64,000 nt of DNA, taken from positions 1 through 64,000 of the IMG/VR virus record IMGVR_UViG_3300025896_001356; one strand, given 5' to 3'. Below the pieces are notes generated by a model, which was given only the letters and a program-made list of their open reading frames with translations, did not search any database and was not told where the DNA came from. The translations under genes were made by a program, and so were the position numbers. The stretch's first letter is position 1; each line of letters begins with the position of its first letter. Shown one piece after another: positions 48,248 through 56,367 of this stretch. The stretch is from a virus.

Positions 48248-48724
48248 ATGCCAACTACAACATTAGTGGAGAATGATTTGGTAGAATTATTGTACCAAGG
48301 TAAAATGGGATTGCTTACAGCGGATCGTAGTCTACTAACAACTTATGATGCTGGTTGTTCTGCATTGGGGCAGAATAAAGTGTTTAGTGTTGTCGAGCTA
48401 CCAGAATCAGTTGAAGAAGCAGTTAAGCAATGGAATATTCCTGCACATATCGAAGAACTTGATTTAGACGTTTACTTTGCAACCAAGGTAGAAACGTTGG
48501 AAGAAGCCTTGCGAGTAGTAGAAGAATTGAGATTGTATAGAGAAAAGAAAATGATACCAATGCTTAGATTTATGATCTATTTGGTAGAGGTAATGAAGGG
48601 CAATGATATTGTCTGGGGAGTTGGTAGAGGTAGTTCAGTTAGTTCCTTTCTATTGTATTTGGCAGGACTACATAGTATCAACTCGGTTAAGTATAATTTA
48701 GATATCAAGGAGTTTATTAGATGA
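48248..48724 (+). CDS. Small protein with DnaE (family C polymerase) GRGSS motif
   Basis: 158 aa from ATG 48248. The C terminus, FMIYLVEVMKGNDIVWGVGRGSSVSSFLLYLAGLHSINSVKYNLDIKEFIR, aligns with the palm segment of bacterial DNA polymerase III alpha (GRGSGAGS...YALxITDLDPLxxxLxFERFL). It stops just before the place of the catalytic DxD. It therefore cannot polymerise alone. Related short proteins are, from memory, known in cyanophages. Role unknown. Confidence 0.62.
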   Translation: MPTTTLVENDLVELLYQGKMGLLTADRSLLTTYDAGCSALGQNKVFSVVELPESVEEAVKQWNIPAHIEELDLDVYFATKVETLEEALRVVEELRLYREKKMIPMLRFMIYLVEVMKGNDIVWGVGRGSSVSSFLLYLAGLHSINSVKYNLDIKEFIR

Positions 48725-49110
48725 GCAATTCACGGTACAAAACGCACACTGGACGAGAGTTCAACATGAGTGCGTTCGCTGAAAAAAATGGTGATACAAG
48801 GGCCGTTGGTAATGTATCAATGAACGCCCGCGGAGATATTGTAGATGCAAAGGGCAATGTAAAAATTCCCACACAAACAATATCACGTGCATTAGCAGAT
48901 ATTAAAAATAATGAGAGCAAAACTGTTAGCCTAAAAGCTGATGAAAGCATTACTCCAGTTCAGAATAATCCAGTACGTGCTGACAATATTCCTACTATAG
49001 TAGCTTCGCGCGAAGTTAATACCATTGATGGCCCTGCGACAGAAGTTGAATATTCCGATGGCAGCATGCAGGTTATTCCAAAAGTACAATCAACCCCAAC
49101 GAGCCTATAA
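48721..49110 (+). CDS. Protein of unknown function, probably disordered (129 aa)
   Basis: ATGA overlap with the upstream gene. Polar and repetitive in character (GRGDIVDAKGNVK-like stretches, PVQNNPVRADNIPTIV), with few hydrophobic residues. Could be a scaffold or linker. TAATG overlap with the GroES-like gene. Confidence 0.5.
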   Translation: MSNSRYKTHTGREFNMSAFAEKNGDTRAVGNVSMNARGDIVDAKGNVKIPTQTISRALADIKNNESKTVSLKADESITPVQNNPVRADNIPTIVASREVNTIDGPATEVEYSDGSMQVIPKVQSTPTSL

Positions 49111-49484
49111 TGCAAACAATTAGACCTTTACAAAATCGCGTCCTTGCTGAACTAATGGGGCTTGATGACCGTGTTACTGCCAGCGGCATTATTATCAAAT
49201 CCGAAGATGGCAAGGATCGCGGAGTACGACCGCGCTGGGCCAAAGTACGCTTAGTAGGCGAAGGCATTGATTGGGTACAGCCCGGACAGTATGTATTAGT
49301 ATCACATGGTCGATGGAGCAGACAATTTGAAACTGAGCATCTGGGTGAGAAACTCAAGCTAGTCTACCTTGACAACAAAGAAGTATTGGCTGTATCGGAT
49401 TCTGATCCAATGGACGACTTTGTAGGTGTTGGTATTGATACTGCCCCAACCATTCACCGCGCAGAAGATTTCGGCGCAAATTAA
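49110..49484 (+). CDS. GroES/gp31-like co-chaperonin
   Basis: 124 aa. MQTIRPLQNRVLAELMGLDDRVTASGIIIKSEDGKDRG is the GroES start followed by a mobile loop position. VRLVGEGIDWVQPGQYVLVSHGRWSRQF and KEVLAV fit the GroES beta barrel. T4 gp31 replaces host GroES to fold its capsid protein, so this may do the same. The extended C terminus of about 25 residues is unlike bacterial GroES. Confidence 0.82.
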   Translation: MQTIRPLQNRVLAELMGLDDRVTASGIIIKSEDGKDRGVRPRWAKVRLVGEGIDWVQPGQYVLVSHGRWSRQFETEHLGEKLKLVYLDNKEVLAVSDSDPMDDFVGVGIDTAPTIHRAEDFGAN

Positions 49485-49486
49485 AC

Positions 49487-49516
49487 TTGACACATGTTGC
49501 GGGTATATGCTATACT
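49487..49516 (+). promoter_or_regulatory. Sigma70 promoter (leaderless type)
   Basis: TTGACA, 18 nt, TATACT. The -10 ends 6 nt before ATG 49523. Confidence 0.72.
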
Positions 49517-49522
49517 TGCAAC

Positions 49523-49699
49523 ATGAAAACAGATAAATGTAGTACCTGCAATAAAGCATATTCAGTAAGCTGCGACTACAATCAGGGCCGCTGCCCGATG
49601 CATCCTCCATATTTTCCTGACTTCCCAGAGTACCATCTACGGTATCTCAATCTGGGCCAATCTATTAAAAATCTTTGGAACAAGTTATGGAAGAAATGA
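49523..49699 (+). CDS. Cys-rich small protein (58 aa)
   Basis: CSTCNKAYSVSCDYNQGRCPMH offers four Cys and a His for a zinc site. The rest is aromatic and basic (IKNLWNKLWKK). The start is set by the promoter; the longer frame from 49487 would begin inside the -35 box. No ribosome site, so a leaderless message is expected. Confidence 0.6.
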   Translation: MKTDKCSTCNKAYSVSCDYNQGRCPMHPPYFPDFPEYHLRYLNLGQSIKNLWNKLWKK

Positions 49700-49702
49700 G
49701 AG

Positions 49703-49731
49703 TTGCAAAACTTTGCTGAAGATGTTATAAT
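49703..49731 (+). promoter_or_regulatory. Sigma70-like promoter
   Basis: TTGCAA, 17 nt, TATAAT, with a leader of about 20 nt containing AAAAGGAAA before ATG 49757. This one has a normal leader and ribosome site. Confidence 0.68.
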
Positions 49732-49756
49732 AGCTAAACTAAAAGGAAACTGAAAC

Positions 49757-49930
49757 ATGACAATTGAAATCCAACCCAAAGACACTAGTAGAAATCATTT
49801 CTATGTAAGTTTAGCTAAGAGCTTGATTCGTATTATTGCAGGTGGTGCGCTGCTTGCTGGTCACATTGCAGAAGCAGGTGGCCTGCTTATTTTAGCAGAA
49901 GTGCTTGGCATTGCAGAGGAAATTGTATGA
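49757..49930 (+). CDS. Small protein with hydrophobic C terminus (57 aa)
   Basis: MTIEIQPKDTSRNHFYVSLAKSLIRIIAGGALLAGHIAEAGGLLILAEVLGIAEEIV: a likely amphipathic or membrane helix pair. From memory, similar short proteins occur in T4-like cyanophages. ATGA overlap downstream. Confidence 0.55.
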   Translation: MTIEIQPKDTSRNHFYVSLAKSLIRIIAGGALLAGHIAEAGGLLILAEVLGIAEEIV

Positions 49931-50118
49931 ATAGTGTTACACTAAATCGAAAGCAGATTGCGCAGTTGATCGAGATTGCCACTAAGTTTACAGAAACAGA
50001 AAATTTTACCATTGAATCAGAAAGTCTAAGTGGCATTGGGCCAAATATAGCAATCAGATTTGATTTGTTTGAAACATCTGATACAAAAATTGATATTACA
50101 GATGTGAGTACTTGGTAA
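49927..50118 (+). CDS. Small protein of unknown function (63 aa)
   Basis: Helix followed by strands (ENFTIESESLSGIGPNIAIRFDLFE). Coupled by ATGA and TAATG overlaps; no family known to me. Confidence 0.5.
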   Translation: MNSVTLNRKQIAQLIEIATKFTETENFTIESESLSGIGPNIAIRFDLFETSDTKIDITDVSTW

Positions 50119-50435
50119 TGTTTAATTGGTTTAAACGTGAGCCAGTAGAACAGACTACTGCAACTGATGACATGATGCTTGGCGACTATCCAGGACATGT
50201 ACCGCCAAGACCCATTCCAACACCGTCTAAGCCGCTCATGCCGCCCGTGACCCAAGAAGCAGTATATACCATTGGGGTTAACTCCGAAGGTGCAACCCAA
50301 TTTCGAATAAAAATGGATTATGGTTCGGCTACACTAACAATGACTACTGCAGGTGTCATTGATTTAATTGAAGATTTAGCACATTCGATTCGCAAGGATT
50401 ATAATGTAGTAATTGTTCCAGAGGATGAAGCATGA
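50118..50435 (+). CDS. Protein of unknown function (105 aa)
   Basis: Start ATG 50118 by TAATG. A Pro-rich linker (GHVPPRPIPTPSKPLMPPV) joins a short basic N terminus to a C-terminal domain with YTIGVNSEGATQFRIKMDYGSATLTMT strands. Confidence 0.5.
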   Translation: MFNWFKREPVEQTTATDDMMLGDYPGHVPPRPIPTPSKPLMPPVTQEAVYTIGVNSEGATQFRIKMDYGSATLTMTTAGVIDLIEDLAHSIRKDYNVVIVPEDEA

Positions 50436-50635
50436 ATGCAACAGACGTAATTGGCCGTATTATGCAACTAACAGAATTTACGGTTACAACCAAGTGTATT
50501 GGTACATTGCAATTCAACGGAGTTGTGCCGTTTGATTTGACAATCAAAGACAATGTAGTAACTGCAAAGGTATTGGCAGTTACATTTGATGAAGCAGTTG
50601 CAACACTGCATAACTTCCTGTATCCAAATGGCTAG
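50432..50635 (+). CDS. Small protein of unknown function (67 aa)
   Basis: Predominantly beta (FTVTTKCIGTLQFNGVVPFDLTIKDNVVTAKVLA). ATGA overlap upstream, 8-nt overlap downstream. Confidence 0.5.
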   Translation: MNATDVIGRIMQLTEFTVTTKCIGTLQFNGVVPFDLTIKDNVVTAKVLAVTFDEAVATLHNFLYPNG

Positions 50636-50885
50636 TCTAGCTGAGTACTTTGCCGCCAACCGTTATAACGGCAAGTGGCAAATTGGTGACAGAGTGTTTG
50701 GTTATTACAACAAGATTCCCTTTGTTGGCTCTGTAGGCAATGACACATTGATCAATGAACTAATTGGTCCACAAGTATCTATACATTTGGATTTACCAAT
50801 CAAGTTGACAGATAAGCTGCAAAATGTTATAATACTAACAGGTAAAGATATTAAAACGTTGAAAAAACTAATCGAGTACAAATAA
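50628..50885 (+). CDS. Small protein of unknown function (85 aa)
   Basis: ATG 50628 is used because the longer frame lies within the previous gene. WQIGDRVFGYYNKIPFVGSVGND looks like a small barrel; the C terminus is basic (GKDIKTLKKLIEYK). Confidence 0.5.
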   Translation: MASLAEYFAANRYNGKWQIGDRVFGYYNKIPFVGSVGNDTLINELIGPQVSIHLDLPIKLTDKLQNVIILTGKDIKTLKKLIEYK

Positions 50886-50887
50886 TT

Positions 50888-51052
50888 ATGGAAAATAAAA
50901 ACCTAACAGATGCACTGATTCAGCTGCATGGCATTGCACGTTTAATCGAAGGCGAGATTGGAACTGGAGCACTCAGCGAAGATATTCGTAAGTGTGCAGA
51001 TAGACTTAGTGCATTGCTAAAACCGTATGTACAAGAAAAGGAAGCAGCATGA
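50888..51052 (+). CDS. Small helical protein (54 aa)
   Basis: MENKNLTDALIQLHGIARLIEGEIGTGALSEDIRKCADRLSALLK is helical. It ends by ATGA overlap with the clamp loader gene, so it may be co-made with it. Confidence 0.5.
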   Translation: MENKNLTDALIQLHGIARLIEGEIGTGALSEDIRKCADRLSALLKPYVQEKEAA

Positions 51053-51972
51053 AAGAGCTATGGGTTGAAAAGTATCGACCAAAAACTACAAGCGACTATG
51101 TATGGATTGACAATGATCAAAAGCACATGGTTGCAACTTGGATTAAAGACAAGTATATTCCGCATTTGTTGTTGGCAGGTAAAGCAGGCGCTGGTAAGAC
51201 TACACTGGCCAAAGTGCTTGTAAATGAACTTGGAGTTGATCCAAGCGAGTTTATGCATATCAACGCAAGTAGAGATAATGGAGTTGATTTCTTGCGTACT
51301 AAAATTAATAATTTCTGTAGCACTATGTCCAATGGACCGTTTAAGGTTGTGCTATTAGATGAAGCTGACTACATTACCCCTCCAGCACAAGGTATTTTGC
51401 GCGGTATGTTAGAGCAGTATCACGAAGGTGTACGATTTGTATTAACTTGTAACTATCCACAAAAGATTATTCCAGCATTACACAGTCGTTTACAAACTAT
51501 CAGTTTCAAGACACTTGATCAAGAGCAATTTGCTGCCCGGTTAGCTTGGATTTTGTACACTGAAAATGTTGACTTTGATAAAGACACGTTAGACACGTAT
51601 GTCAAGGCATGCTATCCAGATCTGCGTAAAGCAATCAATACTGCACAAATGCGCAGTACCTCAGGTAAATTAGAAGCACCAAAGGAAGAAGAAGGCGAAA
51701 GCGATTACAAATTGGCAATGGTTGATTTGTTTAGGCAAGGCCGTATTCGCGAAGCTCGCAATCTAATTATTAAGCAAATTAATTTAGACGAATACGAAGA
51801 CATGTATCGCTTCATGTATCGCAATCTTGATTTATGGGGCAATGACGTAGATAAGCAAGATAGTGCGTTGTTGCTGATTCGTAAGGGACTGGTTAATCAT
51901 AGTATGGCTGCTGATGCAGAGATTAACTTGTCAGCTACATTTGTTGAACTGGAGCGTTTATATCGTGGATAA
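51049..51972 (+). CDS. Clamp loader ATPase subunit (T4 gp44-like)
   Basis: 307 aa, near the size of T4 gp44. LWVEKYRPKTTSDYVW is the hallmark start. Walker A is GKAGAGKTT near residue 44-52, Walker B is VVLLDEADYI, and sensor 1 is FVLTCNYPQKI. The arginine finger SRC motif reads HSRLQ here. It loads the sliding clamp on DNA using ATP. The small clamp loader subunit gp62 is not next to it, unlike in T4. Confidence 0.9.
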   Translation: MKELWVEKYRPKTTSDYVWIDNDQKHMVATWIKDKYIPHLLLAGKAGAGKTTLAKVLVNELGVDPSEFMHINASRDNGVDFLRTKINNFCSTMSNGPFKVVLLDEADYITPPAQGILRGMLEQYHEGVRFVLTCNYPQKIIPALHSRLQTISFKTLDQEQFAARLAWILYTENVDFDKDTLDTYVKACYPDLRKAINTAQMRSTSGKLEAPKEEEGESDYKLAMVDLFRQGRIREARNLIIKQINLDEYEDMYRFMYRNLDLWGNDVDKQDSALLLIRKGLVNHSMAADAEINLSATFVELERLYRG

Positions 51973-52540
51973 GATCATTCTAACTGATTGTGATGGTGTC
52001 TTACTTGATTGGGAAACTGCATTCAGAGTATATGCAGAGCGGCAAGGTTATGTGTTTGACAAAAGTCATGCATCATCATACAGCATTGGCGATCAGTATA
52101 GGCTAACACACGAACAAAGTTTAGATTTAATTTCACGGTTTAACCATAGTAGCGACTTTGAATCGCTGCCTCCTTGGCGTGATGCACAAGAAGTAGTTAA
52201 ACAACTTGTAAGTGAAGGATGGCAGCTTGTTGTAATTACCACGGCCGGAACACATCCATGGACATATGGTTTGCGTATGACTAATCTTGAGAATGTATTT
52301 GGCAAAGATGCGATCCGTTCGTTACATGTATTGCCTTTGCATGGCGATAAGGGTGTAGAACTTATCAAGTACAAAGATACTGGATTGTATTGGATTGAAG
52401 ACAAGTTAAGCAATGCCGAGTTGGGTCCATGGTTTGGACTTAAATCAATATTAATGACTGCTGAATATAATAAGAATTACACGGGCCCTATTCCACGAGT
52501 AAATAACTGGAAAGACATTTATAGGATTATCAATTCATGA
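51965..52540 (+). CDS. HAD-like hydrolase
   Basis: 191 aa with a GTG start at 51965 overlapping the clamp loader stop. IILTDCDGVLLDWETAF is HAD motif I (DxDG), EGWQLVVITTAG motif II, and LYWIEDKLSNAELG motif IV-like. Probably a phosphatase or nucleotidase of the 5'(3')-deoxyribonucleotidase type, common in phages. Substrate not determined. Confidence 0.72.
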   Translation: MDKIILTDCDGVLLDWETAFRVYAERQGYVFDKSHASSYSIGDQYRLTHEQSLDLISRFNHSSDFESLPPWRDAQEVVKQLVSEGWQLVVITTAGTHPWTYGLRMTNLENVFGKDAIRSLHVLPLHGDKGVELIKYKDTGLYWIEDKLSNAELGPWFGLKSILMTAEYNKNYTGPIPRVNNWKDIYRIINS

Positions 52541-53346
52541 CATTCAGAGACCCGGCACTACTTAGAACATTCCCCAAAGAACTCGAGCCTTATAAGAGTT
52601 TAATTTTCTGCCCGCTAGATTTGCCACCACCACCAGAGTTTGACGAGAGCAGATTATTTGCATATATTGCAATGCGAGATGAGCGTGATAGAGGTACACT
52701 TGCTGGATCAGTTTCAGGTGCAACAGGTCCCATATCATTACAAAGCCCATGGCTACGTTATACTGCATCGTGGTCAAAGGAAAAGAATACTTACCCGTGG
52801 AGATTGTTACACTTGATGCGAAGTGATTTTGCAGAAGATGGCTGGGAATTTTATGATGAGTTTAAGCAGTGGTGTCCCGACCTTGCAGCTTACTTTGAGA
52901 GTTTGCCAGTTAGTGAATTTTACACAATGTCGTTGCTTAATCAAAAGGCAGGTACCGATGTTGGTATTCACACCGATCCGGATGTTTGGTTTGGTCTCCG
53001 CTTCTATGCTGTTAATCGCAGCGATGCTAAAATCTTTTTTCAAAAGGCAAAGCATCCTCAAGATAAACGCTTATTAAATATAATCCACGATGACGAAGGG
53101 AAAATCAAGCAGTTACCGTGGAGCGACCTGGTAGAGGATGAGAGGATTTACGCAAAGTATCCGCAGCCTTGTTTCCCGTTCCACTTAACTACTACTCATG
53201 CAGCACATGGAGTCGAAGCAGTACCAGAAGGGGTCGAAGATGCAAGAGTCACTGGATTTGTTATTTGCAAAGTGGACCCGGTTAAGTATGCCGAACTACT
53301 TGCCCGCAGTGTAGAAAAATACAAAGACTACGCAATTTGGTGGTAA
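52537..53346 (+). CDS. 2OG-Fe(II) oxygenase-like protein
   Basis: 269 aa. VGIHTDPDVWFGLRFY has HxD, HAAHGVEAVPEGVEDARVTGFV has distal His and an Arg. The spacing is longer than usual, about 75 residues. ATGA overlap with the HAD gene. It precedes a two-way terminator. Confidence 0.6.
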   Translation: MTFRDPALLRTFPKELEPYKSLIFCPLDLPPPPEFDESRLFAYIAMRDERDRGTLAGSVSGATGPISLQSPWLRYTASWSKEKNTYPWRLLHLMRSDFAEDGWEFYDEFKQWCPDLAAYFESLPVSEFYTMSLLNQKAGTDVGIHTDPDVWFGLRFYAVNRSDAKIFFQKAKHPQDKRLLNIIHDDEGKIKQLPWSDLVEDERIYAKYPQPCFPFHLTTTHAAHGVEAVPEGVEDARVTGFVICKVDPVKYAELLARSVEKYKDYAIWW

Positions 53347-53347
53347 T

Positions 53348-53375
53348 GATAAAAGGAGCCTGGGCTCCTTTTATC
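53348..53375. terminator. Bidirectional terminator
   Basis: GATAAAAGGAGC and GCTCCTTTTATC form a 12-bp stem with a 4-nt loop. A-rich on the left and T-rich on the right, it can stop transcription from both the oxygenase side and the phoH side, which converge here. Confidence 0.82.
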
Positions 53376-53398
53376 TTAGGTGCTAAGGTTATTAGCGA

Positions 53399-54178
53399 TT
53401 ATTCGTCATCACCATATATGCGAAGTACTTCGGATACAGCAGGATGACGTTCGACGTGTTGACGTTCGAACTTTACTAATGCCATTCTTGAACTTGGGTC
53501 GGAAGTTAATCTGTCGATAAAGTCCGCTAAACCATTTTGTTCAAATCCGCGATCATGTTGATTCAAGTCGCCGGTAATGACCATCTTAGATCCTTCGCCA
53601 ATACGAGTCAATAACATTTTCATTTGGCTAACAGTTGAGTTTTGCAACTCGTCACCAATGATAATACTATTCTTAAAAGTGCGTCCACGCATGTATGCAA
53701 GTGGTGCAATTTCAATTGTGCCTTCGATTAGCATGCCTTCAATTTGTTTGACATTCCAATAGTCACGTAGCACATCCATAATAGGACGAGTCCAAGGTGC
53801 CATTTTCTGTTCAAGTGTTCCTGGTAAGAAACCATGCTGCTCGTCAACGCTGACTGCTGGTCGTGTCACGACAATGCGATCTACTTCTCCAGACTTTAGC
53901 TGTTTAACGGCCCATAATGTAGCGATGAGTGTCTTGCCTGTGCCTGCTGGCCCTAATGCAAATACCATGTCCTTTTTGTGATTTTCGAGATGCGCAAGGT
54001 AATCCTCTTGTCGTAAATTACGTGGCGTAATTTCAACTCGTTTATATTTGGAGGGTTTAGCTTCTTCTTTTTCTCTAAAGTTATTTAGATCAATAACGGC
54101 ATTGCCGTCAAATCTACGGTCGCCGTTGCGGTCACTGTTACGATCACTCGCTGGAGTGCGTTTTTGCTGTTTTCTCAT
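53399..54178 (-). CDS. phoH: PhoH-like ATPase
   Basis: 259 aa on the minus strand with AAGGAG before the ATG. After a charged N-terminal stretch, MVFALGPAGTGKTLIATLWA (Walker A), RIVVTRPAVSVDEQHGFLPGTLEQKM, IIIGDELQNSTVSQMKMLLTRIGEGSKMVITGDLNQ (Walker B and sensor) are nearly identical to bacterial PhoH/RhaA helicase-like ATPases. Very common in marine phages. It may act on RNA; its exact role is unclear. Confidence 0.93.
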   Translation of the reverse strand: MRKQQKRTPASDRNSDRNGDRRFDGNAVIDLNNFREKEEAKPSKYKRVEITPRNLRQEDYLAHLENHKKDMVFALGPAGTGKTLIATLWAVKQLKSGEVDRIVVTRPAVSVDEQHGFLPGTLEQKMAPWTRPIMDVLRDYWNVKQIEGMLIEGTIEIAPLAYMRGRTFKNSIIIGDELQNSTVSQMKMLLTRIGEGSKMVITGDLNQHDRGFEQNGLADFIDRLTSDPSSRMALVKFERQHVERHPAVSEVLRIYGDDE

Positions 54179-54327
54179 CTTGCTCCTTTACAATAACTGG
54201 ATTGTTGGGCTGATAGCATAAATGTTAGATTTGTTATGTTCAACCCAACCAAGTTAGGTTGATTCATCGCTGAACCAAAAGTATTTAACCTCGGGGTGCA
54301 AACTGGGCAAGGTTATAGCAATAATAT

Positions 54328-54341
54328 GCTAAATATCTTAC
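54328..54341 (+). promoter_or_regulatory. Candidate late promoter
   Basis: GCTAAATATCTTAC, shared base for base with 25063-25076. CTAAATA resembles the T4-type late box. It lies 1 nt before ATG 54343, so the transcript start would be in or just before the start codon. It faces away from phoH and opens the structural/lysis gene run. Confidence 0.5.
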
Positions 54342-54342
54342 T

Positions 54343-54903
54343 ATGCCAACACAAGACACCATTTATAAGAATCTGGATAATATCCACCGAAGCCCTAACG
54401 TAATCGACACATTGTCTGAGATTGACCGCGTTCTAGATCGCATGGACATCTATGCTTACGAAAACTGGATCAAAGGCGAAATCGTTGACGGCCCGTTTGT
54501 TGAGCGTCATTGGGTAGAGCTAACACTTATGTACCCGTTAAAAATGATGCCAAATCCAGATGCTGCGATGCGACTAATTAATAACGGTTGCAAAGTACAA
54601 TTTGGTAAAGATGTACTAACTGTATATAAAAAAGTAAAAGGTCCAGAAGACTTAGAAGAAGATACAGATGGTAGTCGTAGACCAAAGTTAGTTAAAAAAC
54701 AAGTATGGTTAGTAAATTTACGCATTCCAATTGCATTATTAGATGTAAGTGAAGATATCATTGATACTGATGACATTGATTACGATAGCGTAGAAAATGC
54801 CTATGATGAAGAACTTGACGGCGAGCAAGGCTTACAAGATGAAACAAATACCCCAACTCAAGAACAACCAAATGACAATCAAACAGAAGAAGTACCTACT
54901 TAA
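54343..54903 (+). CDS. Conserved-looking protein of unknown function (186 aa)
   Basis: The N-terminal 120 residues seem well folded (VIDTLSEIDRVLDRMDIYAYENWIKGEIVDGP...VELTLMYPLKMMPNPDAAMRL). The C-terminal 60 residues are very acidic and Gln/Asn-rich. I recall similar proteins near structural genes of aquatic T4-like phages but no role. It overlaps the next gene by 65 nt if that starts at 54839. Confidence 0.55.
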   Translation: MPTQDTIYKNLDNIHRSPNVIDTLSEIDRVLDRMDIYAYENWIKGEIVDGPFVERHWVELTLMYPLKMMPNPDAAMRLINNGCKVQFGKDVLTVYKKVKGPEDLEEDTDGSRRPKLVKKQVWLVNLRIPIALLDVSEDIIDTDDIDYDSVENAYDEELDGEQGLQDETNTPTQEQPNDNQTEEVPT

Positions 54904-55363
54904 AGAAAGCCTCAGAGCCGGCGACTTACGCGACACTATTGCTGCGTTGGTTGAGATCGACCGCTATAAACCAAAACTTGGTACAGAGTCAGACACTGTT
55001 GTACTTTGTTTTAAAGCAGATACAATCGAAGCTGCTACTGATCTCGGAGCCTTCTTAGAATGGTCCGCTGCTGGAATCGAAGATGTTGAAGTCAGTGATG
55101 CCGGGGACAAAGAAGGAAAGTTTCACGTTTATTGTGAGATCCAACGTTTACCGGGTATTAATCAAAAGATCCTTAACATTGTTAAAGATGCCGAACATAC
55201 AACTGGCCCACAAGATTGGAAGTTTGTGGCAATGGATGGCCGTCGTGCAGACTTGACATTAGGCGAATTAAATGCTACAATTATACAAGATCCAAAACTA
55301 TATGACTTACCACCAGAAAGTCGAGAGTTTTATCTACGTATGAAAAATTTAAGTAATTACTAA
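54839..55363 (+). CDS. Conserved-looking protein of unknown function (174 aa)
   Basis: Start ATG 54839 has AAGG 8 nt upstream; ATG 54872 ([19 protein letters not shown]) is an alternative that shortens the overlap. Strands and helices such as [36 protein letters not shown] suggest a compact domain. A similar arrangement occurs, from memory, in marine T4-like phages. No enzymatic motif. Confidence 0.55.
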   Translation: MKQIPQLKNNQMTIKQKKYLLKESLRAGDLRDTIAALVEIDRYKPKLGTESDTVVLCFKADTIEAATDLGAFLEWSAAGIEDVEVSDAGDKEGKFHVYCEIQRLPGINQKILNIVKDAEHTTGPQDWKFVAMDGRRADLTLGELNATIIQDPKLYDLPPESREFYLRMKNLSNY

Positions 55364-55379
55364 CCATAAAGTTATTATA

Positions 55380-55601
55380 GTGGCAAAAGAGACCGGTTTC
55401 GTTATTAAGGGAAGTGTAGTTGAAACTCTTCCAAATGCAATCTTTAAAGTTCAACTGGAAAGTGGACCTATTATACTAGGACACTTGTCGGGTAAGATGC
55501 GCACCAATAGAATTACCATAATTCTAGGCGATGCAGTAGACATTGAGATGAGTCCGTATGATCTTACCAAAGGTCGTATTGTATACCGACATAAGTCATA
55601 A
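55380..55601 (+). CDS. infA: Translation initiation factor IF-1
   Basis: 73 aa, the standard IF-1 length, with a GTG start. [65 protein letters not shown] follows bacterial IF-1 almost residue by residue (G-x-V-x-E-x-LPNA-x-F-x-V-x-L, GH-x-SGKMR-x-x-x-I-x-I-x-x-GD-x-V, SPYDL-x-x-GRI-x-YR). IF-1 binds the ribosomal A site during initiation. A phage copy could bias initiation toward phage messages. Confidence 0.93.
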   Translation: MAKETGFVIKGSVVETLPNAIFKVQLESGPIILGHLSGKMRTNRITIILGDAVDIEMSPYDLTKGRIVYRHKS

Positions 55602-55612
55602 CTAATAGATAT

Positions 55613-56050
55613 ATGTGGATACTAAACTGGTTACCTGATTTTGTATTTCACCTGATTCTAATTGCAGGTGTCTTTGCTCTATTGGCCAGTTGGGTGCTGA
55701 AGTTTATTCCTTTCATTACAACGTATCGTTTACCAATACAAGTTGCAGGCATATTACTAACAGTGCTTGGTGTATGGTATGAAGGTGGTATTGCAAAGGA
55801 CAATGAGTGGAAAGTTCGCGTTGCAGAACTCGAAGTTAAAGTTGCACAAGCAGAAGCAAAATCTGCAACTGAAAATGTTAAAATTGTCACTAAAGTTGTT
55901 AAGCAATTAGAACTTGTTCGTACACGCGGCAACGATGTTATTCAATATGTCGATCGTGAAATTGTAAAATACGACAACGTTTGCCCAATTCCAAAAGAAG
56001 TTGTCAAAGCACATAACATGGCTGCTGAACGAGTAGGAGAAGCAAAATGA
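55613..56050 (+). CDS. Inner-membrane spanin (i-spanin)-like protein
   Basis: 145 aa with hydrophobic segments near residues 10-30 and 40-58, then a periplasmic coiled coil (VRVAELEVKVAQAEAKSATENVKIVTKVV) and a short end. Coiled-coil i-spanins join the outer-membrane partner to fuse both membranes at lysis. The next gene, a lipoprotein overlapping by ATGA, fits as partner. Two membrane segments instead of one is unusual. Confidence 0.7.
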   Translation: MWILNWLPDFVFHLILIAGVFALLASWVLKFIPFITTYRLPIQVAGILLTVLGVWYEGGIAKDNEWKVRVAELEVKVAQAEAKSATENVKIVTKVVKQLELVRTRGNDVIQYVDREIVKYDNVCPIPKEVVKAHNMAAERVGEAK

Positions 56051-56313
56051 AATATATAATCGTTGCACTTGCTATTTTATTGTCTGGTTGTAGCACTGTT
56101 GTACCAATTGCGGCAAAGTTTCCAGAGGCACCATCAATTATTATGGAACGTTGCCCTGATCTTAAAAAGATAGAAACCGATACAACTGTTATGAGTATAC
56201 TAACCAAAACTGTAACTGAAAACTATACTACGTATTACGAATGTGCAGTTAAAGTAGATGCGTTCCGAAAATGGTACGAAACACAAAAAGCCATCTTTGA
56301 GAACCTCAACTAA
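56047..56313 (+). CDS. Outer-membrane spanin lipoprotein (o-spanin)-like
   Basis: 88 aa. Signal peptide with lipobox LSGC (Cys at residue 15) gives a lipid-anchored protein of about 74 residues. Order, overlap and size match the Rz/Rz1 type pair. It would complete lysis of a Gram-negative host after the endolysin. Confidence 0.75.
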   Translation: MKYIIVALAILLSGCSTVVPIAAKFPEAPSIIMERCPDLKKIETDTTVMSILTKTVTENYTTYYECAVKVDAFRKWYETQKAIFENLN

Positions 56314-56367
56314 TCATCCTTATCAATCAACAATTTTAATCGGTACTAGCAGTACCTTGGACAAGTT

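Noticed and set aside
54179-54342. Extra small gene between phoH and the 54343 gene
   Set aside because: No frame with a start and ribosome site of reasonable length; the gap looks like a divergent control region.
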